A stretch of DNA of 5,685 bases from Desulfobacterales bacterium (lineage in GTDB: Bacteria > Desulfobacterota > Desulfobacteria > Desulfobacterales > JAHIVH01), in assembly GCA_020056645.1 (NCBI GenBank), contig JAGVHJ010000526.1:1-5685 (forward strand), given 5' to 3'. Positions within the stretch are counted from its first letter, which is position 1, and each line of letters opens with the position of its first letter. The position numbers and the translations under genes are program-made. The notes beneath the pieces are model-generated. The model was not told where the DNA came from and did no database searches. It saw only the letters and a program-made list of their open reading frames with translations. Shown here piece after piece: positions 1 through 5,685 of the stretch.

Positions 1-380
1 AGATTCCCTCACGGGTGGAGAGCGACACCCGTCTCCAGGGGACAAAGAGAATTATCGTGCGGCAGGGAAACGTTTACATCGGCAAGGGAAGGAAAGACGG
101 GCGCTCCATTCTGGTGATTCCCGCCGTCTCGACCGATCCGGAAAAGGCGAACATCATCGAATCGCTCCTGCTCCTCAATATCTCTTTCCGGGAGAGCGTG
201 CCCCTCTTCAACAAGATCAAGGCCCTGGGCGGAAAGTACGAGCATATCAAAAATATCGTCCAGGAAAACAGTCTGCCCTGGGAGGACGCCTACCTCGACA
301 CCATGGAAATGGGCGAACTCTTCGGCCGGTCGGCGGAAAAGGTGGGAGAAACCATCATCGCGGGGTTGAACAGCCGGTGA
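1..380 (+). CDS. Unrecognised protein, C-terminal part (5' end outside window)
   Basis: The frame is open from the left edge (first whole codon at base 3) to a TGA at 378-380, giving 125 visible residues. A GTG at 15-17 could be a start, but nothing resembling a Shine-Dalgarno sequence precedes it and the frame stays open to the edge, so I read it as an internal valine of a longer protein. Third codon positions are strongly G/C-rich, as expected of a real gene; this favours it over the overlapping minus-strand frame at 9-401. The first part is basic and probably beta-rich (RIIVRQGNVYIGKG, then SILVIP). The rest looks alpha-helical, with a leucine-rich segment (ESLLLLNISF), a KALGGKYEHIKNIV segment and an acidic stretch near the end. 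No membrane helix, signal peptide, metal-binding cluster or familiar catalytic motif is visible. I do not recognise the family and assign no function. It converges on the kinase gene, with 5 bases between the stop codons and no clear terminator. Confidence 0.75.
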   Translation, partial: IPSRVESDTRLQGTKRIIVRQGNVYIGKGRKDGRSILVIPAVSTDPEKANIIESLLLLNISFRESVPLFNKIKALGGKYEHIKNIVQENSLPWEDAYLDTMEMGELFGRSAEKVGETIIAGLNSR

Positions 381-385
381 CCCGT

Positions 386-3049
386 TCAGGGGGAGGGCCA
401 TTTAATCTGGCAGGCCTTCAATTCAAAAAAACGGCTTTCAAGCTTGAGAAAGGACTCCGCCACCTGATCCAGTTTTTTCTCCTTACCGAGAATTTCAAGC
501 TCGGCCGCCGCCTTTGACAACAGGGAGGCCGTGAGGTTGGCGGCCCCTCCCTTAATCGAGTGGGACTCTTTTCGAAGGGTCTCACAATCCTTCTCATCAA
601 TGGCTTTTCGGATCATTCCCAGCTGTTTTTCCACGTTCGCGATGAAGCCGTCAAAGACCTCTCTCAAAAAGGCGGTGTCATTTTCGAACTCCTCCAGGGC
701 GGTCATGTAATTCATGGGAGAATCAACGCTATCGCCCGCCACCCTCTCCTCTTCGGTGATGGCGATGGATGAAATGGGATTTTCTCCGCTTCCTTCCTCC
801 ATCTCCCGCTCCAGCTGGGAAAGGACCTGGCTTTCCGCCTTTAAAATGGTATATTTGTCCACCACATCGATCAGGCTCTGGCGCTTTAAGGGCTTTGACA
901 CATAATCATCCATGTCTGCCTCAAGACACTTCTCCCGATACCCTTTCATGGCATGGGCGGTCAGGGCGATAATGGGTGTCCGGGCACGCCCTGTTTCCGA
1001 TTCGATTTCCCTGATTTCCCGGGTGGCCTGATACCCATCCATCACGGGCATTTGAATATCCATGAGCACGATATCATAGGAAGCCTCTTTAAACGCGGCA
1101 ACCGCCTTATGCCCATTTTCAACCAGATCCACCTTAAATCCGGCTCCCTGGAGATGCCGCAGGGCGACCTGCTGGTTGGTCGGATAGTCTTCAACGAGAA
1201 GAATGGCCACATGACGCCTGAAATCCTCGGAAAGGGAGTGCCGGGTGATAAGACGCCGTCTATTGCTCTCCTCCATCGTGTCGCTGTGCAATGAAAAAAC
1301 CGATTTCATCATCAAAATCAGCTCGTTTCTGGAGATAGGCTTGTTGATATATCCCTCGATGCCAATTTCGCGGCATATCTTGCCATCCCCCTTGGCTCCT
1401 GACGAGGAGACGATGATGATGGGAATCTGCTTAAACTGATCATGGGACTTGACCTGTCTTGAAAAATCGAACCCGTCTTCGCCGGCCATCTGGAAATCAA
1501 GAATGATCAGATCGATCTTCTTGTTCAAGGTGAGGGCCGATTCCAGCTCTTCCCTCGCCCTTGAAGCCGACGAGACCGTTTGAGAGGTGCACCCAAACGA
1601 GTGTACATACTCCGTGAGGACGAACCGGTTGGTGGGGTTGTCGTCCACGATCATGATATGGTGCCCGGCAAGGCTTGCAAGCTCCGCCGTGGTTTCAATC
1701 CCCGCGCTGGTTAATGTTTTAAACAACACCGTAAAGAAGAAAATGCTCCCCTTGCCCGGCTCGCTTTCGAGGCCGATCTCTCCTCCCATCAACTCAACAA
1801 GCTGCTTTGCGATGGCGGTCCCGAGACCGGTGCCCCCAAATTCGCGGGTGGTGGATTCATCCGCCTGGGCGAAGCTTTCAAAAATCTTATCCTGTTTGTC
1901 GCTGGGGATGCCGATGCCGGTATCTTTAACGGAAAATCGGAGGCGAACGCTCGTCTCATCTGCAAACACCACATCTCCCCGGATATAGACCTCTCCTTTT
2001 TCCGTAAATTTTAAAGCGTTCGCGGCAAGGTTGACGATGATCTGCCGGAGCCGTCCCGGATCTCCAAGAAGCTGGGAGGGCACCTCCGGATGCAGGTAGG
2101 TTACAAGCCGCAATCCTTTTTTTTCGGCCCGGAGTCCCATGATGTCGCCGATGTTATCGAAAAGAATCCTCAAATTAAATGGGATCTCTTCCAGCTCCAC
2201 CTTACCGGCTTCAATTTTGGAAAAATCCAGGATATTGTTGATGATCTCAAGGAGAGATCCCGCCTCCCGTGAAATGATGTTGATGTAGTTTTTCTGATCC
2301 TCTTCTAGGTCGGTTTCCGATACGATCTCGGTCATCCCGATAATGCCGTTTATGGGCGTTCTGATCTCATGGCTCATGTTGGCCAGGAAGTCGCTCTTGG
2401 CCCGGCTTGCTATTTCAGACTGAAGCTTCGCCTCTTCCAGACGGATCTTCTGAACGAACATGTTGAATCTGAATCGTGAGAGAAAAAAGGTGAGGATCGT
2501 CCCCAGGCTGTAGCAGATCAGAAGGTTGTTCATGGAGTATTGGGAGGATGAGGAGGAGAGATCGGGCTTATAAATGAAAACCGCCGAAACAAAAAGGAGG
2601 ATGGATAGGCCGTAAAACACGAGGAGGTGCCGGAGGGGGGCCGGCCCAACGGCGATGACCATGATCATAATCTGAAGACCCGACACATAGACGGCGTCGT
2701 TCGCCACTCTTCCGCTAAAAAAGGAGCAGGAGAGCAGGGAGAAGAAGAGGAGCACATAGAGAAGCCCCAGCCCCTTTCCCTTTAGCTTCTCGAAAAAGGA
2801 GGCGATGAATACCATAAGTCCCGCAAGGGGCAACCCCATGCGAAAATAAAAAAGCTCGGGGAATTCAGGGTGGAGAATCGGGTCCAGGTTAAAGGCAAAA
2901 TCGATCCAGGCGAAGATGGCCACCAGAGAGAGCGGTTTGTGAAGGGAGCGCGCCTCCTTGTTTAGGTTTTCAAAAAATGCGTTTTTATATTTCTTTTCTT
3001 CAGGTGAGGGATTCAACACCATCTGAAAGAGGGTAAACGGATTTTGCAT
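386..3049 (-). CDS. Membrane-bound hybrid sensor histidine kinase (6TM-HisKA-HATPase-REC-REC-Hpt)
   Basis: This 887-residue inner-membrane kinase should autophosphorylate on histidine and relay phosphate His-Asp-His internally. After a lysine-rich cytoplasmic start (about 1-40), six hydrophobic segments lie near 41-59, 65-86, 93-111, 119-137, 140-160 and 173-193. Basic residues in the inner loops fit both ends being cytoplasmic; no large periplasmic domain is present. HisKA (about 217-282) carries H227 in NMSHEIRTPINGIIGM. The HATPase domain (about 325-443) has the N box (N340, N344), G1 box (DTGIG, D376) and G2 box (GGTGLGTAIAKQL, 405-417). Receiver 1 (about 463-588) has D469/D470, D518, S548 and K570. 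Receiver 2 (about 614-733) has E620/D621, D664, T697 and K719. The Hpt domain (about 779-880) has H830 in ESHSIKGGAANL. All key residues are present, so it should be active. ATG 3049 is the earliest possible start, since an in-frame TAA lies at 3086-3088; the ribosome site is weak (GGGAAAAAA). The order resembles RpfC- and BarA-type kinases, but ligand and output partner cannot be told from sequence. Confidence 0.95.
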   Translation of the reverse strand: MQNPFTLFQMVLNPSPEEKKYKNAFFENLNKEARSLHKPLSLVAIFAWIDFAFNLDPILHPEFPELFYFRMGLPLAGLMVFIASFFEKLKGKGLGLLYVLLFFSLLSCSFFSGRVANDAVYVSGLQIMIMVIAVGPAPLRHLLVFYGLSILLFVSAVFIYKPDLSSSSSQYSMNNLLICYSLGTILTFFLSRFRFNMFVQKIRLEEAKLQSEIASRAKSDFLANMSHEIRTPINGIIGMTEIVSETDLEEDQKNYINIISREAGSLLEIINNILDFSKIEAGKVELEEIPFNLRILFDNIGDIMGLRAEKKGLRLVTYLHPEVPSQLLGDPGRLRQIIVNLAANALKFTEKGEVYIRGDVVFADETSVRLRFSVKDTGIGIPSDKQDKIFESFAQADESTTREFGGTGLGTAIAKQLVELMGGEIGLESEPGKGSIFFFTVLFKTLTSAGIETTAELASLAGHHIMIVDDNPTNRFVLTEYVHSFGCTSQTVSSASRAREELESALTLNKKIDLIILDFQMAGEDGFDFSRQVKSHDQFKQIPIIIVSSSGAKGDGKICREIGIEGYINKPISRNELILMMKSVFSLHSDTMEESNRRRLITRHSLSEDFRRHVAILLVEDYPTNQQVALRHLQGAGFKVDLVENGHKAVAAFKEASYDIVLMDIQMPVMDGYQATREIREIESETGRARTPIIALTAHAMKGYREKCLEADMDDYVSKPLKRQSLIDVVDKYTILKAESQVLSQLEREMEEGSGENPISSIAITEEERVAGDSVDSPMNYMTALEEFENDTAFLREVFDGFIANVEKQLGMIRKAIDEKDCETLRKESHSIKGGAANLTASLLSKAAAELEILGKEKKLDQVAESFLKLESRFFELKACQIKWPSP

Positions 3050-3167
3050 TTTTTTCCCGAGGGGATTGATCGGACACCCCTTTCGTTAATTTTTTGTAAC
3101 GATTCAGCATGGTCTTGCTTTAGCCGTAAAAAGACCCTTTTGTGAAGTGACATTCACTTTTTTCCGG
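3050..3167. other. Intergenic region between pyrG and the kinase gene
   Basis: These 118 bases separate the pyrG stop from the kinase start, both genes being on the minus strand. The stretch is A/T-rich, unlike the flanking genes, and would have to hold any promoter specific to the kinase. Read on the minus strand, the best sigma-70-like pair I see is TTTACG followed 17 bases later by CTGAAT, a poor match that I do not call as a promoter. A small palindrome (3142-3159) is listed separately. A possible 4-bp hairpin (TCCC 3055-3058, GGGA 3062-3065, loop GAG) covers the place where the kinase ribosome-binding site should be. I see no strong intrinsic terminator for pyrG. Confidence 0.6.
3142..3159. 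promoter_or_regulatory. Small palindrome, possible operator or weak terminator
   Basis: Two overlapping inverted repeats are visible. One is GTGAA (3142-3146) and TTCAC (3153-3157) with 6 bases between, a spacing and core resembling sites of CRP/FNR-family regulators (TGTGA-N6-TCACA type), although the outermost bases do not match. The other is AAGTGA (3145-3150) and TCACTT (3154-3159) with loop CAT, followed on the plus strand by more T residues (3160-3163), which resembles a short low-GC terminator for plus-strand transcripts. No plus-strand gene ends here, so the terminator reading lacks a client. The element lies about 95-110 bases upstream of the kinase start and just after pyrG. Function is inference only. 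Confidence 0.3.
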
Positions 3168-4847
3168 TCATGTCCCATCAGACACACATCCATCCAAACT
3201 CTTCCCCGTTAAGTTTTTACAGTTCAAGGAGGCCTTGATGAAATCCACAAATAGCGGATGGGGCTCCATGGGCCGGGACTTGAACTCCGGATGGAACTGG
3301 CATCCGAGAAACCAGGGGTGATCCTTGATCTCAATGATCTCCACCAGCTCTCCGCTGGGAGAGAGGCCGCTGATCGTCAGTCCATGTCCGGTGAGCGTAT
3401 CCATATACTGGTTGTTGAACTCATACCGGTGGCGGTGTCTCTCGGAAATAAACTCTGTCCGATAGGCGTGTTCCGCAAATGACTCTTTTTTAATCCTGCA
3501 TGGGTAGGCTCCGAGACGCATGGTCCCGCCTTTGTCCGAAGAGAGATCCCGCCGTTGAACTGTCTGGGTCCGGTCATCATACCATTCCGTCATGAGATAG
3601 ATCACCGGATAGGGCGTATCCTTGTCGAACTCCGAACTGTTCGCCTTTTCCATATGGGCGATGTTTCGTGCAAATTCGATCACGGCGATCTGCATGCCCA
3701 GACAAATCCCGAAATAGGGAACCTTGTTTTCCCTGGCGAATTGGGCGGCAAGGATCTTTCCCTCAACCCCCCGGCCCCCGAATCCCCCTGGAACCAGAAC
3801 CCCGTCCGCTTCCTTGAGTATCTTCGCCGCGTTTTCCGAGGTGATGGTCTCGGAATCGATAAAGAGGAGATTGACGCGGCAGTTGTTTGGAACCCCGCCA
3901 TGATAGAGAGCCTCGTTCAGGCTCTTGTAGGAGTCGGTCAGGTCCACATATTTTCCCACAATGGCGATGGTCACCGCATGGTCCGGATTTTTATATTTTT
4001 CGACAAAGGTTTTCCATTCGTCAAGCTTGGGAGCTCTGGACCAGATATTCAGTTTCGTCACGATGATGTTGTCGAGCCCCTCCTGGTTGTAAACAAGGGG
4101 AACCTCGTAGATGCAATCCACATCCTTGGCCGTGATGACCGCCTCCTTGTCCACATTGCAGAAAAGCCCGATCTTTCGTTTGAGATCATCGGATAGAAAC
4201 CGGTCTGTCCGGCACAAGAGCACATCGGGCTGAATGCCGATGCCTCTCAACTCCTTCACGCTGTGCTGGGTGGGTTTTGTTTTCAATTCACCTGCGGCGG
4301 CGATATAGGGAACCAGCGTCAGGTGGACATAAAGAACATTTTCCCGGCCCACATCGTGTCGCATCTGACGAAGAGCCTCCAGAAAGGGAAGGCTCTCGAT
4401 ATCGCCAATGGTCCCCCCGATCTCAACGATCACAATGTCGACATCGTCGGCCACCAGCATCATACTTCGTTTGATCTCATCCGTGATATGGGGAATCACC
4501 TGAACGGTTCCCCCCAGATATTTCCCCTGTCGCTCCTTGGTGATCACGGCATTGTAGATCTTACCGGTGGTGAAATTATTGTTTTTACTGAGCTTCGCCC
4601 GTGTGAACCGCTCGTAATGCCCCAGGTCGAGATCGGTCTCCGCGCCATCATCGGTTACAAACACCTCGCCATGCTGAAAAGGGCTCAACGTTCCGGGATC
4701 CACGTTGATGTAAGGATCGAGTTTCTGGATGCTGACGGTCAATCCCCGGCTCTCCATGAGCGCCCCGATCGCCGCAGAGGCGAGCCCCTTGCCCAAAGAC
4801 GAGACAACCCCTCCTGTAACAAAAATATATTTTGTGTTTTTTGCCAT
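3168..4847 (-). CDS. pyrG: CTP synthase (glutamine-hydrolysing)
   Basis: CTP synthase (EC 6.3.4.2) makes CTP from UTP, ATP and glutamine in the cytoplasm, the last step of de novo pyrimidine nucleotide synthesis. The 559 residues are complete and near the usual 530-560. The N-terminal synthetase domain (about 1-270) opens with the family signature KYIFVTGGVVSSLGKG, whose nucleotide-binding loop ends at K20. It continues with KLDPYINVDPGTLSPFQHGE, D72 in the metal-binding ETDLDLGHYERF segment, E142 in VEIGGTIGD, and KTKPTQHSV. The C-terminal glutamine amidotransferase domain (about 293-543) has the oxyanion-hole segment PGGFGGRG (353-360), nucleophile C382 in GICLGMQ, and H519/E521 in QFHPEF, so the catalytic triad is intact. 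GGTMRLG and RHRHRYEFNN are also typical. The start ATG at 4845-4847 is backed by a GGAG at 4857-4860 and by the conserved N-terminus. eno lies 288 bases upstream on the same strand, and the spacer holds a long hairpin that could lie in the mRNA leader. Nothing in the protein is odd. Confidence 0.98.
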   Translation of the reverse strand: MAKNTKYIFVTGGVVSSLGKGLASAAIGALMESRGLTVSIQKLDPYINVDPGTLSPFQHGEVFVTDDGAETDLDLGHYERFTRAKLSKNNNFTTGKIYNAVITKERQGKYLGGTVQVIPHITDEIKRSMMLVADDVDIVIVEIGGTIGDIESLPFLEALRQMRHDVGRENVLYVHLTLVPYIAAAGELKTKPTQHSVKELRGIGIQPDVLLCRTDRFLSDDLKRKIGLFCNVDKEAVITAKDVDCIYEVPLVYNQEGLDNIIVTKLNIWSRAPKLDEWKTFVEKYKNPDHAVTIAIVGKYVDLTDSYKSLNEALYHGGVPNNCRVNLLFIDSETITSENAAKILKEADGVLVPGGFGGRGVEGKILAAQFARENKVPYFGICLGMQIAVIEFARNIAHMEKANSSEFDKDTPYPVIYLMTEWYDDRTQTVQRRDLSSDKGGTMRLGAYPCRIKKESFAEHAYRTEFISERHRHRYEFNNQYMDTLTGHGLTISGLSPSGELVEIIEIKDHPWFLGCQFHPEFKSRPMEPHPLFVDFIKASLNCKNLTGKSLDGCVSDGT

Positions 4848-4856
4848 GGTTCGTTA

Positions 4857-4860
4857 CTCC
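4857..4860 (-). promoter_or_regulatory. Ribosome-binding site of pyrG
   Basis: Read on the minus strand, GGAG is followed by nine bases (TAACGAACC) and then the ATG of pyrG. Spacing and sequence suit a Shine-Dalgarno site, and together with the conserved CTP synthase N-terminus they fix the start. The TAA that closes the 87-codon open frame of the spacer (4854-4856) directly follows this GGAG. Confidence 0.75.
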
Positions 4861-4905
4861 AACTCTTTTTTCAATCCGGCCAAATTTTCTATCTTAAGGG
4901 GGAAA

Positions 4906-4971
4906 TGGGTGGCTGGCATGGCCGCACCTCTGCGGACAAGAGATGTCATCGGCCATAGCCATACCCACCCA
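4906..4971 (-). repeat. Long imperfect inverted repeat / predicted RNA hairpin upstream of pyrG
   Basis: Four nested helices can be paired by eye. Plus-strand coordinates: 4906-4912 with 4965-4971 (TGGGTGG/CCACCCA, 7 bp), 4914-4917 with 4958-4961 (TGGC/GCCA, 4 bp), 4918-4924 with 4950-4956 (ATGGCCG/CGGCCAT, 7 bp), and 4925-4931 with 4939-4945 (7 positions), closing a 7-base loop at 4932-4938. Interruptions are small: 1 by 3 bases, a single-base bulge at 4957, and a four-base bulge at 4946-4949. In the innermost helix one position is a C-A mismatch on the plus strand but a G-U pair on the minus strand, so all 25 pairs form only in minus-strand RNA, the direction of eno and pyrG transcription. 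On the minus strand it is followed by TTTCCCCC, not a proper U-run, so it is not a classical terminator. It ends 58 bases before the pyrG ATG. It could be a leader RNA structure, a processing site between eno and pyrG, or a dispersed palindromic repeat. Confidence 0.7.
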
Positions 4972-5135
4972 GTGATTGTGTAATGAAGGTCAAGGGGCTC
5001 CTCGGTCACCATGGGGAGGGATGAAACCAGGGAGAATCCCATTCGAACACCCGCCACCATGATCGACAAAAACCCGATCCGCTTTTCCGCCCGACGCCAT
5101 TTTAAAACTGGAATCATGCGGCATCAAGCGCTATT

Positions 5136-5685
5136 TTACCGTGTGCTAAATATGTTATTAAGAAAGCGGGCGGCCCTGCCCAGTTCTTCCTCTATCCGCA
5201 TCAGCTGGTTGTATTTGGAAATCCGGTCGCTTCTGGAAAGGGAGCCGGTTTTTATCTGGCCCGCGTTCACGCCCACCGCAAGATCGGCGATAAAGCTGTC
5301 GCCGGTCTCACCGGAGCGATGGGAGATAACGGTTGTGTAACCGGCCTGTTTGGCCATTTCAATGGCGTCAAGGGTCTCCGTAACGGTTCCGATCTGGTTT
5401 AACTTGATCAGAATCGAATTCGCGATGCCATCTTGAATGCCTCGCCTGAGGATCTCCGGATTGGTCACAAACACATCGTCGCCTACCAGCTGCACCATGC
5501 CGCCCAGCCGTTTGGTCATGAGCGACCAGTTGTCCCAATCCTCCTCGGCAAGTCCGTCTTCAATGGAAAGAATCGGGTAGGTGTTAATGAGCCTTTCATA
5601 ATAATCGATCATTTCATTGGCCGTATATGATTTGCCTTCGGCCTGAAGAATATATTTCCCGTCCTTATATAGTTCGCTCGACGCC
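5136..5685 (-). CDS. eno: Enolase, C-terminal part (5' end outside window)
   Basis: Enolase (EC 4.2.1.11) interconverts 2-phosphoglycerate and phosphoenolpyruvate in the cytoplasm, in glycolysis and gluconeogenesis. The visible 182 residues (first whole codon ends at 5684) cover roughly the last 40 percent of a protein usually about 420-435 long. The fragment opens at ASSELYKDGKY, the familiar segment just after the first metal-binding aspartate, which lies outside the window. Active-site landmarks, numbered from the fragment start, are metal ligand E42 in SIEDGLAEEDWDNW, metal ligand D69 in VGDDVFVTNP, the catalytic lysine K94 in ILIKLNQIGT, H122 in the signature VISHRSGETGD, and K145 in GQIKTGSLSRSDR, which binds substrate. 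The protein ends in FLNNIFSTR with TAA at 5136-5138. All residues expected in this part are present, so there is no sign of decay. It lies upstream of pyrG on the same strand, and eno-pyrG adjacency is also known in other bacteria such as E. coli, though in the order pyrG-eno. Confidence 0.97.
   Translation of the reverse strand, partial: ASSELYKDGKYILQAEGKSYTANEMIDYYERLINTYPILSIEDGLAEEDWDNWSLMTKRLGGMVQLVGDDVFVTNPEILRRGIQDGIANSILIKLNQIGTVTETLDAIEMAKQAGYTTVISHRSGETGDSFIADLAVGVNAGQIKTGSLSRSDRISKYNQLMRIEEELGRAARFLNNIFSTR

Larger units (their letters stand above)
4848..5135 (-). other. eno-pyrG spacer, probably untranslated pyrG leader region
   Basis: These 288 bases lie between the enolase stop and the CTP synthase start. 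Reading on the minus strand, they contain an open frame of 87 codons (5117 down to 4854). No candidate ATG in it has a good ribosome site, its predicted protein is rich in Met and Trp with no recognisable motif, and it runs straight through a 66-base palindrome, so I regard it as probably non-coding. The main content is the hairpin at 4906-4971. An A/T-rich stretch (about 4861-4895) separates that hairpin from the pyrG ribosome site and includes TAAGAT, a weak -10-like sequence without a convincing -35. I see no strong intrinsic terminator for eno, so readthrough into pyrG is plausible. Confidence 0.55.

Noticed and set aside
9..401. Minus-strand open frame of 130 codons opposite the first gene
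   Set aside because: It overlaps the plus-strand gene in register and the end of the kinase gene. The plus frame has the strong G/C third-position bias and purine-rich first positions, so the minus frame is its shadow.
1587..1988. Plus-strand open frame of 133 codons
   Set aside because: Antisense to the HATPase and receiver 1 coding region of the kinase; the kinase frame is fully supported by domain motifs.
3555..4196. Plus-strand open frame of 213 codons
   Set aside because: It lies wholly antisense to the conserved CTP synthase gene, has no recognisable domain, and its openness follows from the codon bias of pyrG.
4263..4958. Plus-strand open frame of 231 codons
   Set aside because: Mostly antisense to the N-terminal half of pyrG and running into the palindromic spacer; no motif and no ribosome site seen, so treated as a shadow.
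4906..4971. The long hairpin as an intrinsic terminator of eno
   Set aside because: The stem is strong, but neither strand has the expected run of T residues immediately after it (TTTCCCCC on the minus strand, GTGATTGTG on the plus strand).
5042..5048. TTCGAAC resembling a tRNA T-loop
   Set aside because: The flanking bases do not form the five-pair T-stem, and no acceptor stem or anticodon arm can be built around it on either strand.
1..5685. A hidden defence, mobile or other novel multi-gene system
   Set aside because: The window is filled by two housekeeping enzymes, one sensor kinase and one gene fragment. I saw no direct repeats, transposase, integrase, toxin-antitoxin pair, reverse transcriptase or repeat array.

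Overview
The window looks like ordinary chromosomal DNA of a Gram-negative bacterium. The CTP synthase, the enolase tail and the layout of the hybrid kinase are compatible with a Desulfobacterota (deltaproteobacterial) type organism, but this is inference from sequence character; nothing here fixes the taxonomy. Base composition is close to balanced, with G/C-rich third codon positions in the real genes. No mobile element, CRISPR array, tRNA or rRNA was seen.

Layout from left to right: (1) bases 1-380, plus strand, hold the C-terminal part of a protein I do not recognise. (2) Bases 386-3049, minus strand, hold an 887-residue membrane-bound hybrid sensor kinase (six predicted membrane helices, HisKA, HATPase, two receivers, Hpt). 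It meets gene 1 tail to tail with only 5 bases between the stop codons. (3) Bases 3050-3167 are a 118-base intergenic stretch with a small palindrome and a weak translation start for the kinase. (4) Bases 3168-4847, minus strand, are a complete CTP synthase gene (pyrG). (5) Bases 4848-5135 are a 288-base spacer with a long, well-paired inverted repeat (4906-4971) just upstream of pyrG. (6) Bases 5136-5685, minus strand, are the C-terminal 182 codons of enolase (eno), cut by the window edge.

Enolase and CTP synthase are housekeeping enzymes (glycolysis/gluconeogenesis and pyrimidine nucleotide synthesis). They lie in the order eno then pyrG on one strand and may share a transcript. The kinase follows in the same direction but has its own upstream gap, so it may be transcribed separately. 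No partner response regulator is visible, so the final phosphate acceptor must lie elsewhere.

I did not find a clear new multi-gene system. The best candidate for something undescribed is the 66-base structured element between eno and pyrG: 25 base pairs in four nested helices, fully paired (allowing one G-U) only when read as minus-strand RNA, the strand that would be the pyrG leader. Second is the six-helix input domain of the kinase, which I cannot assign to a named sensor family.
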